Assembly: GCF_019904175.1 (NCBI RefSeq)
Contig: NZ_CP061913.1
Location: forward strand, 9,610,001-9,674,000
Length of the DNA stretch: 64,000 nucleotides
Origin: Dactylosporangium vinaceum
GTDB lineage: Bacteria; Actinomycetota; Actinomycetes; Mycobacteriales; Micromonosporaceae
Direction of reading: 5' to 3'
Every line of letters begins with the position of its first letter. Position 1 is the first letter of the stretch. Position numbers and translations under genes: made by a program. Shown one piece after another: positions 51,551 to 59,928 of this stretch. Under the pieces are notes generated by a model. It searched no databases. It was not told where the DNA came from and saw only the letters and a list, made by a program, of their open reading frames with translations.

Positions 51551-53031
51551 GCGGCTTCATGACGCGCAACGAGCTGGCGGTGTGGCGGCGGGTCCGGCAG
51601 TACGCCGTGCCGCCGGCCATGATCGAGGAGGCCACCGCGGCCCGGCTCGCCGGTGACTGGCGGGCCGCGTGCGCCGCCGCCGGGATCGTGCCCGACGACG
51701 ACGCGGACTTCGGCCCGTTCCGCGACGAGCTGCCGTTTCTGGTACCCGACCTGGTCCGCTGGCACCTCCCGCGCACGCCGTCGCGCGGCGAGACCACCGT
51801 CGACCCGCGCCTCCTGATCATCCTGGCCCGGGACGGCAACCGGCTGCTCGGCGTGGCCACACCGCGGGTCGGCAACTCCACGCAGCGCCTGCGGCTGGTG
51901 GTCACGCACCCGAAGAACGACCGCTACCACGGCGAACGCGACTGGAGCGAGGCCCGCCACCTGTGGGACGCCCGCGAGACCGACCGGCTCGTGGAGCGCA
52001 CCTGCACCCCGCGCACCCTGGAGTTCCTGGCTCTGCAGGAGGCCGGCCGGGACTTCGAGGCGTGGGCGCTGGCCGGGGTGCAGGTGCCGGAGATCGTGTT
52101 CGACCCGCAGCACGGGTGGCAGGAGCGCTTCGTGCGCCGGGCCTTCGTCGGGCTCGACATCGACCCGGCGGCGGTCGTCGCGGCCGCCCGGGCGAGCGGC
52201 AGGGCTGTCTCGTCCATCTCGGCCACGTTCCGCGACCTGCTCCTGCACACGGTCAACGGCGGTCCGCCCCGGGCCGAGTGGGTGCCGGCCGAGCGCAACG
52301 ACGGTGCCCGGATGTCGCTGGAGCCGTTCCGCCGCCCGGTCGACCTGCACCTGGTCCGCCGCGGCCTGCTCGCCCCCACCGCGCTCCACCCGTTGATCGG
52401 CCCGCTCCTACGGCCGTTCGCCGCACCGGCGGTCGACCAACCCGCGGTGCACCGGGCCGTGCGGGTGCGGTGCGGCGGCGACTGGCACCGCCTCGACTGG
52501 GACGGCGGCCGGATGCGCATGCCGCACGGCGACGAGGAGCGCCGGCGCGAGCACGCCCTGCGGGCCCTCGGCGGCGAGCTGCACGGGTGCTTCGCGGCCG
52601 AGGTCGCCTGGTCCTCCCGGTCCGGGCGCCTGCCCCGGCGGCTCGAGGAGCAGCGGCGGGACCTGCTGCTGCGCCTGCTCCACGGCGACCTCGCAGCCGT
52701 CGTGGCGCGGCTTGACGCCGGCGTCGACCCGCACGTGCGGGACCGCCACGGCCGCTCTCTGCTGCACCTGCTCCCGTGCGTCGACTGGCGCCCCGGGTGG
52801 CCCGCGCTCCTGGCGCGGCTGCTGGATTCGGGGCTGGACCTGGAGGACCGGGACGCGACGGGCCGCACGCCCTTGCACTCGGCCGTGCACGACGACGGGT
52901 CCGCCGCGCTGATCCAGGCGCTGCTCGCCGCGGGCGCGAACCCGCACTCTCGCGACCACTTCGGGCAGTCCATTCAGGAGGATCACGAGCGGCTGCGGGA
53001 CGAGCCGTTTTTTGTCGTACCCCCGAAGTAG
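51547..53031 (+). CDS. ankyrin-repeat protein with conserved N-terminal domain
   Basis: A 494-residue protein. Residues 1-370 are a soluble domain of unknown fold (VRQYAVPPAMIEEATAARLAGDWRAAC near the start; DLVRWHLPR) that I recall from other actinobacterial ankyrin proteins. Residues of about 375-480 hold two to three ankyrin repeats (LLRLLHGDLAAVVARLDAGVD, RDRHGRSLLHLL, DATGRTPLHSAVHDDGSAAL, LLAAGANPHSRDHFG). Coupled to the LRR gene by a 4-bp overlap and followed by MoxR after 10 bp. Likely a protein-interaction component; function unknown. Confidence 0.82.
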   Translation: MSGFMTRNELAVWRRVRQYAVPPAMIEEATAARLAGDWRAACAAAGIVPDDDADFGPFRDELPFLVPDLVRWHLPRTPSRGETTVDPRLLIILARDGNRLLGVATPRVGNSTQRLRLVVTHPKNDRYHGERDWSEARHLWDARETDRLVERTCTPRTLEFLALQEAGRDFEAWALAGVQVPEIVFDPQHGWQERFVRRAFVGLDIDPAAVVAAARASGRAVSSISATFRDLLLHTVNGGPPRAEWVPAERNDGARMSLEPFRRPVDLHLVRRGLLAPTALHPLIGPLLRPFAAPAVDQPAVHRAVRVRCGGDWHRLDWDGGRMRMPHGDEERRREHALRALGGELHGCFAAEVAWSSRSGRLPRRLEEQRRDLLLRLLHGDLAAVVARLDAGVDPHVRDRHGRSLLHLLPCVDWRPGWPALLARLLDSGLDLEDRDATGRTPLHSAVHDDGSAALIQALLAAGANPHSRDHFGQSIQEDHERLRDEPFFVVPPK

Positions 53032-53041
53032 TCTCGCGGGC

Positions 53042-54223
53042 ATGACGGAGGCCTTGAACCAGCTCGCCGCGGCGGACGAGCTGCTCGCCGCGACCCGCGC
53101 CACCCGGGTCGAGCGGCGCGACAACGTTCAGCTCGAGGCGCTCGCGCTGGCCGTGTCGGCGAACCTGCCGGTGCTGCTGTGGGGCGAGCCGGGCATCGGG
53201 AAGTCCTCCGCGCTGCAGCAGCTGGCCGACCGGCTCGCGGTGCCGATGGAGACGGTCATCGCCAGCATCCACGAGCCCTCCGACTTCGCCGGGCTGCCCG
53301 TCGTCGGCGACGACCCCGCCACCCAGGGCGTGCCGATGGCGCCGCCGGACTGGGCGGTCCGCCTCACCCGCAGCGGCATCGGGCTCGTGTTCTTCGACGA
53401 GCTGTCCTCGGCGCCACCTGCCGTCCAGGCCGCGCTGCTGCGGGTCGTCCTGGAGCGGCGCGTCGGCAGCCTCGAGCTCCCGCCCGGCGTCCGGGTCGTC
53501 GCCGCGGCCAACCCGCCGGCCAGCGCGGCCGACGGCTGGCACCTCAGCCCGCCGCTGGCCAACCGGTTCGTCCACCTGCACTGGACCCACGACCCCGAGG
53601 TCGTCGCCCGCGGCCTGGCCGGCACCTGGCCCACCGCCGACATCCCGCGCATCGACCCGCGCCGGGCCGCGTCGGCCCTGGCCCGCGCCCGCGGCACCCT
53701 GTCCGGCTTCCTGACCGCCCGGCCCGGCCTGAGCCACCACATGCCCTCCGACGCCGAGGCCCGCGGCGGCGCCTGGCCCTCGCCGCGCACCTGGGAGATG
53801 GCGCTGCGGCTCCTCACGTTCGCCCTGGCCAGCGACGCCACCCGGGAGGCACTGGCGACGGCCCTGGTGGGCGCGATCGGCGACGGGGCCGGCCTGGAGT
53901 TCATCACCTACCTGGAGGAGCTCGACCTCCCCGACCCCAACCGCGTCCTGGCCGACCCCGGCGCCTTCGCACTGCCGGAGCGCGGCGACCGTCAACTCGC
54001 CTTCCTCACCGCCGTCGTCTCGGCCGTCCAGTCGAACCCGAGCCGCCCGCGCTGGGAGGCCGCGTGGACCGTCCTGGCCAAGGCCGTCGACGCCGGCGTG
54101 CCGGACGTCGCCGCCCGCGCCGCGACGGACCTGGCCGCGATGCGCGACAAGTCCTGGCCCGTCCCGCCCACGATCGACGCCTTCGTGGACATCCTGCGCC
54201 TCTCCGGCGCCATGGGCCGCTGA
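53042..54223 (+). CDS. MoxR-type AAA+ ATPase
   Basis: A 393-residue AAA+ protein: Walker A GEPGIGKSS (48-56), Walker B LVFFDELSS (Asp119, Glu120), sensor-1 Asn157 (AAANPP), the LSPPLANRF arginine-finger region and a helical C-terminal lid. MoxR ATPases remodel or insert cofactors into partner proteins, usually a VWA protein encoded next door, as here. The one-base gap to the HExxH/VWA gene supports a working pair. Confidence 0.9.
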   Translation: MTEALNQLAAADELLAATRATRVERRDNVQLEALALAVSANLPVLLWGEPGIGKSSALQQLADRLAVPMETVIASIHEPSDFAGLPVVGDDPATQGVPMAPPDWAVRLTRSGIGLVFFDELSSAPPAVQAALLRVVLERRVGSLELPPGVRVVAAANPPASAADGWHLSPPLANRFVHLHWTHDPEVVARGLAGTWPTADIPRIDPRRAASALARARGTLSGFLTARPGLSHHMPSDAEARGGAWPSPRTWEMALRLLTFALASDATREALATALVGAIGDGAGLEFITYLEELDLPDPNRVLADPGAFALPERGDRQLAFLTAVVSAVQSNPSRPRWEAAWTVLAKAVDAGVPDVAARAATDLAAMRDKSWPVPPTIDAFVDILRLSGAMGR

Positions 54224-54224
54224 G

Positions 54225-55517
54225 ATGACAGCTCCCCCACCACCTCCCCCGGACGACGACCCGGCTCCCACGCCCGCCACGCCCGCGCCCGCTTCCGCAC
54301 CCGCCGGCCGCGCCGCCGACGATCGGGGGCGGGAGGCGGCCGGGAAGGTGCTGGACCGCACGAAGCTGCTCGCGGCGCGTTACCGGGCGGCGAAGCTGCG
54401 GCCGTACCTGGCCTCCGCCCTCTATGCGCTGTCGGTCGTGCCGTCCTGGCACCTGTCGACGATGGGCGTCGACCGGCACTGGCGGCTCTACGTCTGTCCG
54501 GACTTCGTGCGCGAGCACCCGGTCGAGGAGCTGGCGGCGGTGTGGGTGCACGAGGTGGCCCACCTGCTGCGGGACCATCGCGGGCGGGCGGAGCGGCTGC
54601 GGGAAGCCGACCGCGACGACCATCTGCGGCTCAACCTCGCCCAGGACTGCGAGATCAACGACGACCTGATCGAGGACGGGCTGCCGCTGCCGTCGGGCCG
54701 GGTCGAGCCGAAGATGTTCGGGTTGCCGCAGGGGCGGCTGTTCGAGGAGTACCTGGCGGGGATTCCGCACTCGCGGACCATCCACGTCGAGTGCGGGTCG
54801 GGTGCGCACGGCTCGGCGGTGCCGGGTGAGCTCGGCGCAGGCGGCGCTGCGGAGGTCGGCGAGATCGAGGCGGGGGCGATCCGGCGGCAGACGGCCGATG
54901 CGATCCGGGCCCACGCGCGCGGGCTCGGGACGGTGCCGGGCGGGTGGCGGCGGTGGGCCGACTCGGTCGCCGAGCCGGTGGTCGACTGGCGGCGGCGGCT
55001 GACCGGGGCGCTGCGGCAGGCGGTCGTATGGGCCAGCGGGGCGATGGACTACACCTATGCGCGGCCGGGGCGGCGCAGCGCGGCCCTGCGCGGGGTCGTC
55101 CTGCCGAGCCTGCGCCAGCCGCTGCCGCGGGTGGCGATCGTCGTGGACACGTCGGGCTCGATGGGCGACGAGCAGCTTGCCGCGTGCCTGGCCGAGGTGA
55201 CGGGCGTCCTGCGGGCGGTGGGCATCCGCGGCAACCGGGTGACGGTCCTCGCCTGCGACGCCGACGTGCAGGCCGTGACCAGGGTGACCCGGGCCGACCA
55301 GGTCCAGCTGAGCGGCGGCGGCGGGACCGACATGCGGGTCGGCATCGAGCGGGCCCGCGGCGGCCCCCACCCGCCGAACATCATCGTCGTGCTGACCGAC
55401 GGCATCACCCCGTGGCCGGACGAGCCCACCGGCTGCCGCATCATCGCCGGCCTCATCGGCGCCGACCCGCCCGCCACACCGTCCTGGATCGAGGCCGTCC
55501 ACATCACGCCCGCCTGA
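54225..55517 (+). CDS. VWA-domain protein with HExxH metallopeptidase-like domain (DUF2201-like)
   Basis: A 430-residue protein. After a Pro-rich N-terminus, a metallopeptidase-like domain carries WVHEVAHLLRDH (His109, Glu110, His113) and a nearby QDCEIND segment that could supply a third zinc ligand. The C-terminal VWA-like domain has an intact MIDAS: DTSGS (308-312), GGTDM (Thr368) and TDG (Asp392). This is the partner type expected for the preceding MoxR ATPase. Whether it is a protease or a metal-binding scaffold is open. Its last codons are duplicated in the DNA downstream. Confidence 0.88.
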   Translation: MTAPPPPPPDDDPAPTPATPAPASAPAGRAADDRGREAAGKVLDRTKLLAARYRAAKLRPYLASALYALSVVPSWHLSTMGVDRHWRLYVCPDFVREHPVEELAAVWVHEVAHLLRDHRGRAERLREADRDDHLRLNLAQDCEINDDLIEDGLPLPSGRVEPKMFGLPQGRLFEEYLAGIPHSRTIHVECGSGAHGSAVPGELGAGGAAEVGEIEAGAIRRQTADAIRAHARGLGTVPGGWRRWADSVAEPVVDWRRRLTGALRQAVVWASGAMDYTYARPGRRSAALRGVVLPSLRQPLPRVAIVVDTSGSMGDEQLAACLAEVTGVLRAVGIRGNRVTVLACDADVQAVTRVTRADQVQLSGGGGTDMRVGIERARGGPHPPNIIVVLTDGITPWPDEPTGCRIIAGLIGADPPATPSWIEAVHITPA

Positions 55518-55643
55518 CGACTTCTCGGCGGCAGTCCCGGATCGGGACGGTCCGCGTCATATCGGCCGGCGGCGTGCGGCGCCCGTCCCGGATCGAAGCG
55601 GTCCACGCCGCGGCCGCCTGACGACTTTCGGCGACTGTCCCGG
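55481..55643. repeat. duplicated 3' end of the VWA gene
   Basis: The 60 bp ending the VWA gene (55481-55540, encoding SWIEAVHITPA and stop, then CTGACGACTTCTCGGCG) recur imperfectly at 55585-55643 (SRIEAVHAAAA and stop, then CTGACGACTTTCGGCG). A shorter third piece (GTCCCGGATCG and following) lies at 55534-55559. The spacing and shared stop codon indicate a local duplication or remnant of a second copy of the gene end. Confidence 0.75.
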
Positions 55644-55670
55644 CCGGGCCGGGGTGCCTAGCGTGGAGGC

Positions 55671-56351
55671 ATGGGTGAGCGCACGCTTGGGCTGTCCCGC
55701 GGTGACCGGGTGCTGCTGCTGGCCGGGTTTCCGCTTGTCGGCGGCCTGGTCGGGTGGGGGCTGCCGTTCGCGGCCCGGTGGCTGCTGGAGCTGCCGTGGG
55801 TGCCGTTCGGCGGGCCGCTGCGGCTGGTGCGCCACCTGGGCAGCGGGTGGGGGCTGGCCGGGATCATCGCGGCCGGGGTGCTGCTCGCCGCGGCCGCCGG
55901 GGTCGTCGCGGTGCACGAGGCGCTGCGGGTCACCGTGCGCGCCGACGGGCTGCTGGTGGTGCGGGGCGACCGGCGGGTCGAGATCGCGCGGCGGGACGTC
56001 GACGCCGTGTTCGTCGACGGGAAGCTGCTGGTGGTGCTCGACCGGGAGTCGCGCCAGGTGGTCCGCGACCGGCTGGAGAACGCCGGCCGCGGCGGGGTGC
56101 GGCGGGCCTTCCTGGAGCTGGGGTATCCGTGGGTGCCGCGCGACCCGTACGCGGAGCTGTTCCGGCGGTGGGTGCCCGACCTCCCGGACCTGCCGGGGGC
56201 GGTCAACGCGGTGCTCGCGGCCCGGGCCAAGGCGCTCGAGGCCAAGAGCGGCAGTGACGCCGAGGAGCTGCGCGACGAGGTGCAGAAGCTCGGGTACACG
56301 GTCAAGGACGCCGGGAAGGCCCAGCACTGGCGGCCGCTGGTGAAGTCGTGA
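55671..56351 (+). CDS. YqeB-like membrane protein
   Basis: A 226-residue protein with two TM segments in the first 85 residues (LLLAGFPLVGGLVGWGLPF, LAGIIAAGVLLAAAAGVVAV), a small cytoplasmic beta domain (VRADGLLVVRGDRRVEIARRDVDAVFVDGK) and a charged helical end. This resembles the YqeB family of unknown function in Bacillus and actinobacteria. The next gene, a sensor kinase, overlaps its stop, so it probably belongs to that regulon. Confidence 0.75.
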   Translation: MGERTLGLSRGDRVLLLAGFPLVGGLVGWGLPFAARWLLELPWVPFGGPLRLVRHLGSGWGLAGIIAAGVLLAAAAGVVAVHEALRVTVRADGLLVVRGDRRVEIARRDVDAVFVDGKLLVVLDRESRQVVRDRLENAGRGGVRRAFLELGYPWVPRDPYAELFRRWVPDLPDLPGAVNAVLAARAKALEAKSGSDAEELRDEVQKLGYTVKDAGKAQHWRPLVKS

Positions 56352-57478
56352 GCGCGCGCAACGCGGCCGTCGACGTCGTCTCCACCGTCATCGCCGTGTC
56401 GCTGGCGCTGATGGTGGTCGCGGCGGGGCTGGAGGCGGGGACGCTCGGCGACGGGCGGCTGCTGTTCTCGCTCGCCGTGACGGTGCCGGCGATCGTGCTG
56501 ATGTGGTGGCGGCGGCGGTACCCGGTCGGGGTGGCGGTGGCCATGCTCGTGCCGGCGGCGCTCACCGACATGGTCGGCGGTGTGGTGCTCATCGTGCTGT
56601 TCGGGCTGGCGATCCGGCGGCCGCTGCGGACCGTGCTCTGGCTCGCGGCGGCGCACGTGGTCGTGGTGATGCCGTTCACGATCCTGTACCCGGACCCGGA
56701 CCTGCAGGTCGTCGGGTCGGCCACGGTCGGGCTGGCGCTGTTCGCCGTCGTCATCGCCTGGGGGACGGCGATCCGGGCCCGGCGCGAGCTCATCGCCACG
56801 CTGCGGGAGCGGGCGGTGCGGGCCGAGTCGGAGGCGCGGCAGCGGGCCGAGCTGCTGCGGGGGCTGGAGCGGGAGCGCATCGCGCGGGAGATGCACGACG
56901 TGCTCGCCCACCGGATCTCGCTCATCAGCCTGCACGCGGGGGCGCTGGAGATCCGCCGGGACCTGTCCCGCGAGCAGGTGGCCGACGCCGGGAAGACGAT
57001 CCGGGCCAGCGCGCACCAGGCGATGGAGGAGCTGCGGGAGATCCTGGGTGTCCTGCGGGCCAGCGACCGGGAGGACCTGCGGCCGCGGCAGGGGCTGGTG
57101 GACCTGGCGGAGCTCGTGGAGGAGGCCCGCAACGCCGGCGCGACGGTACACCTGCAGAATTTTGTGGACGATCCGTCGACGCTGCCGGCGGCGGCCGACC
57201 GCACCGCGTTCCGGCTCGTGCAGGAGGGGCTGACGAACGCCCGCAAACACGCCCCCGGTACCGCGGTGTCGGTGCTGCTGGAGCACAAGGAGGAGCTGCA
57301 CGTCCGGATCAGCAACCCGCTCCCCGCGCGGCCCGTCGCGCCGAGCCTGCCCGGGACCCGGTCCGGGCTGGAGGGGCTCGCCGAGCGGGTGGCGCTGGCC
57401 GGTGGGCGGTTCGAGCACGGGGTCCGGCGCGACGACGGCAACCGGCCGTGCTTCACCCTGGAGGCGTGGCTGCCGTGA
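56348..57478 (+). CDS. NarL-family sensor histidine kinase
   Basis: A 376-residue kinase with four to five TM segments before residue 140, a coiled linker, HisKA_3 H-box IAREMHDVLAHRISLI (His183), N-box VQEGLTNARKHA and G-box TRSGLEGLAERVALAGG. It starts at GTG overlapping the YqeB-like gene, and its stop overlaps the regulator start (GTGA). Input signal unknown; no extracellular sensor domain. Confidence 0.9.
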   Translation: MSARNAAVDVVSTVIAVSLALMVVAAGLEAGTLGDGRLLFSLAVTVPAIVLMWWRRRYPVGVAVAMLVPAALTDMVGGVVLIVLFGLAIRRPLRTVLWLAAAHVVVVMPFTILYPDPDLQVVGSATVGLALFAVVIAWGTAIRARRELIATLRERAVRAESEARQRAELLRGLERERIAREMHDVLAHRISLISLHAGALEIRRDLSREQVADAGKTIRASAHQAMEELREILGVLRASDREDLRPRQGLVDLAELVEEARNAGATVHLQNFVDDPSTLPAAADRTAFRLVQEGLTNARKHAPGTAVSVLLEHKEELHVRISNPLPARPVAPSLPGTRSGLEGLAERVALAGGRFEHGVRRDDGNRPCFTLEAWLP

Positions 57479-58155
57479 CCGACGACGCCGTGCCCGATCG
57501 CGGGATGCCCGGCACCGGGGTGATCCGGGTCGTCGTGGCCGACGATGACGCACTGGTGCGGGCGGGGCTGGGGATGGTGCTCGGCGGGGACACCGGCGTC
57601 GCGGTCGTCGGGGAGGCCGGGGACGGGGCGCAGGCCGTGCGCGTCGTGCGCAGCGTGCGCCCGGACGTGGTGCTCATGGACATCCGGATGCCGCGGATGG
57701 ACGGGCTGGCCGCGCTGGAGGCGCTGGCGCCGGACGACGTGCGGGTCATCGTGCTCACGACGTTCGACACCGACGAGCACGTGCTCAAGGCGCTCCGGCT
57801 GGGCGCGCACGGGTTCCTGCTCAAGGACACGCCGCCGCTGGCCATCCTCGACGCGGTCCGGAAGGTGGCCGCCGGTGAGCAGACGCTGTCGCCGTCGGTC
57901 GTGCGGCAGCTCATCGCCCACGTCGCCGCGGATGATCGGGGCGAGGCGGCGCGGCGTACCCTCGCGGCCCTGACACCGCGGGAACGGGATGTCGCCGACG
58001 CCGTCGCGGAGGGCCGCTCGAACGCGGAGATCAGCTCCGCGGTGCACATGAGCGTGGCGACCGTGAAGACGTACGTGTCCCGGATCCTGGCCAAGCTCAG
58101 CTGCTCGAACCGGGTGCAGGTGGCGATCCTCGTCCACGAGTCGCGCCTCGATTGA
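57475..58155 (+). CDS. NarL-type response regulator
   Basis: A 226-residue regulator: acidic pocket VADDD, Asp69 (LMDIRMP), Thr in VLTTFD and Lys in FLLKDT, then a LuxR HTH (LTPRERDVADAVAEGRSNAEISSAVHMSVATVKTY is the region, residues about 160-195). Starts at GTG coupled to the kinase stop. Target genes unknown; the YqeB-like operon itself is an obvious candidate. Confidence 0.92.
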   Translation: MTDDAVPDRGMPGTGVIRVVVADDDALVRAGLGMVLGGDTGVAVVGEAGDGAQAVRVVRSVRPDVVLMDIRMPRMDGLAALEALAPDDVRVIVLTTFDTDEHVLKALRLGAHGFLLKDTPPLAILDAVRKVAAGEQTLSPSVVRQLIAHVAADDRGEAARRTLAALTPRERDVADAVAEGRSNAEISSAVHMSVATVKTYVSRILAKLSCSNRVQVAILVHESRLD

Positions 58156-58194
58156 TGCCGCCGGCTGATCGCGCCGGCCGATGGCGCTGATCCA

Positions 58195-58911
58195 TCAGGC
58201 CTCGACGAGCCGGGCCACGCCGTCCAGGACCGCCTGCAGGCCGCGCTCGAACTGGGCCGTCACCGCGTCCGCCGTGCTCGGCAGCTGCACGGCCTCGGCC
58301 GAGCCGGGCGCGCCGCCGTTGAGCAGCGCCGCCGTGTGCGGGAAGCGGCCGGTGGCCAGCTGCTCCATCCCGTATTCGACGACGGCCTTGACCTGCTCCG
58401 GGTCGGCCTCGGCCCGCATCTCCCCGGCCTTGAGCGCGCTGCCGAAGACGTACGCGTCCACGATCGTCAGCACGTCGATCTTCCCGGCGTGGTCGAGCCC
58501 GGTGCCGGCCAGCGCGGCCAGGGTCTGCTCGAAGTGCAGCATGCCGTTGGGGCCGATCGCCGGGCCCTGCCGCAGCGTGACCGCCCACGGGTGGCGGGCC
58601 AAGACCACCCAGGTGCGGCGGGCGATGGCCGCGGTCGCCTCGCGCCAGCCGGCCGGCAGCTCACCGTCGGCGAACACCGACTCGGCCATGAGGGCGTCGT
58701 CCATCAGGGCGAACAGCTCGTCCTTGGTCTCGACATAGTTGTACAGCGTCATCGTGCCGGCGCCCAGGCGCGCGGCCACGTTGCGCATCGAGACCGCGTC
58801 GATGCCCTCGGCGTCGGCGATCTCCAGGGCCGCGGCGGCGATACGCTCGCGGCTGAAGCGGGGCGCGCGGGCGCTGGGCTCCGGGCGCGCCCAGATCGGC
58901 GGTCGCGGCAT
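58195..58911 (-). CDS. TetR-family regulator with TetR_C-type ligand domain
   Basis: A 238-residue repressor: HTH at about residues 20-62 (ERIAAAALEIADAEGID, VSMRNVAARLGAGTMTLYNYV), then a helical drug-pocket domain (HPWAVTLRQGPAIGPNG, DAYVFGSALKAGE) like tetracyclin-type TetR_C. ATG 58911 or GTG 58917 are both possible starts. It lies 8 bp after the SDR gene on the same strand, so both may be transcribed from the operator-bearing promoter at 59.86 kb. Confidence 0.87.
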   Translation of the reverse strand: MPRPPIWARPEPSARAPRFSRERIAAAALEIADAEGIDAVSMRNVAARLGAGTMTLYNYVETKDELFALMDDALMAESVFADGELPAGWREATAAIARRTWVVLARHPWAVTLRQGPAIGPNGMLHFEQTLAALAGTGLDHAGKIDVLTIVDAYVFGSALKAGEMRAEADPEQVKAVVEYGMEQLATGRFPHTAALLNGGAPGSAEAVQLPSTADAVTAQFERGLQAVLDGVARLVEA

Positions 58912-58919
58912 GCCCACGA

Positions 58920-59843
58920 TTATCGGTGATAGCGATCGGCGATGAAGCCGGGCTCCGGCCTGTCCTTCCGCCGGGGCGCCGGCGGCTCGGCGGTGCTGGC
59001 CCCGAACCCCCGCCCGAGCGCGCGGACCTGCTCCTCCATCAGCGGCACACTCCGCCTGGCCTGCGACTCCAGGAACTTCTCGGTGAGCCGGCTGTTCAAG
59101 AACGTCCGCATCCAGTACATCAACGCGACGCTACGGGGCACGAAGACCTTCCGGCGGCGGCGCTCCAGCGCATCCACGAACGCGGCCGCACAGCGCTGCA
59201 CCGACGTGGTCGAGCCCATCGGCGGCGGCAGGCGGCGCAGCGTCTCCCGGAACGACGGCAGGTCGTCCTGGGCGTCGCGGACCAGGTCGGTGTCGATCCA
59301 GCTCGGGTGGGCGGTGCCGACGGCGACGCCGTGGTGCGCGACCTCCAGCCGGACCGCATTGCCGAAATGCTCGACGCCGGCCTTCGAGGCGCAGTACGGG
59401 GCCATGCCGGGCAGCGCGGCGTACGCGGCGGCGGAGGCGACGATGAGCAGGTACCCCCGAGTCTCGATCAGGTGCGGCAGGCAGGCGGCGGCGGTGCGCA
59501 TCACCCCGACCAGGTTGACCTCGACCGTGCGGACCAGGGCCTCGACGTCGCCGGTGGCGATCGTGCCGCGGCTGGCCACACCGGCGTTGGCGACGACGGC
59601 GTCGATGCGGCCGTAGGCCTCCTTCACCTGGTCGACAGCGGCCGTCAGGCCGGCCTGGTCGGTGACGTCGGCCGGGAACCAGACAGCGCCGAGCTCACCG
59701 GCGACCGCGCTGAGCCGCTCCGGCTCCAGCCCCACCAGGGCGAGCCGAGCACCGCGCGCCGCCGCCTCCCGGGCGGTATGTTCGCCGATGCCGCGGGCGG
59801 CGCCGGTGACGAGGACCACCTGGCCCGACAATGAGCGCTTCAC
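58920..59843 (-). CDS. short-chain dehydrogenase/reductase with C-terminal extension
   Basis: A 307-residue classical SDR: cofactor TGAARGIG (about 13-20), VVANAG, catalytic Ser (IVASAAAYAALPG) and YCASK (Tyr/Lys). The last 60 residues are a basic extension (RRRRKVFVPRSVALMYWMRTF) that may associate with the membrane. Starts at GTG with GGAGG upstream. Divergent from TetR at 59929. Its promoter carries the same 17-bp operator as the AurF/DUF4873 divergon, and such SDR, AurF and DUF4873 proteins often belong to one lipid- or aromatic-modifying pathway. Confidence 0.88.
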   Translation of the reverse strand: MKRSLSGQVVLVTGAARGIGEHTAREAAARGARLALVGLEPERLSAVAGELGAVWFPADVTDQAGLTAAVDQVKEAYGRIDAVVANAGVASRGTIATGDVEALVRTVEVNLVGVMRTAAACLPHLIETRGYLLIVASAAAYAALPGMAPYCASKAGVEHFGNAVRLEVAHHGVAVGTAHPSWIDTDLVRDAQDDLPSFRETLRRLPPPMGSTTSVQRCAAAFVDALERRRRKVFVPRSVALMYWMRTFLNSRLTEKFLESQARRSVPLMEEQVRALGRGFGASTAEPPAPRRKDRPEPGFIADRYHR

Positions 59844-59860
59844 CGCCGCGCCTCCGTTTC

Positions 59861-59880
59861 GACGGTACCGTCCAGTACCA
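59861..59880. promoter_or_regulatory. operator between SDR and TetR genes
   Basis: GGTACCGTCCAGTACCA (59864-59880) matches 15 of 17 bases of the element at 31317-31333. It overlaps the 12-bp palindrome GACGGTACCGTC (59861-59872). It lies 20-40 bp upstream of the SDR start and about 50 bp from the TetR start, typical for a TetR autoregulated site. Confidence 0.75.
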
Positions 59881-59928
59881 GGCAAACTAACACCCGAGGA
59901 CAGTGTCGCGGAAGGTGAAGGCAACCGC

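Noticed and set aside
49108..55643. Genomic island attL/attR at the tRNA
   Set aside because: No second copy of the tRNA 3' end was seen after the operon and no integrase is present; the upstream tRNA-like element is a full-length relative, not a 3' fragment.
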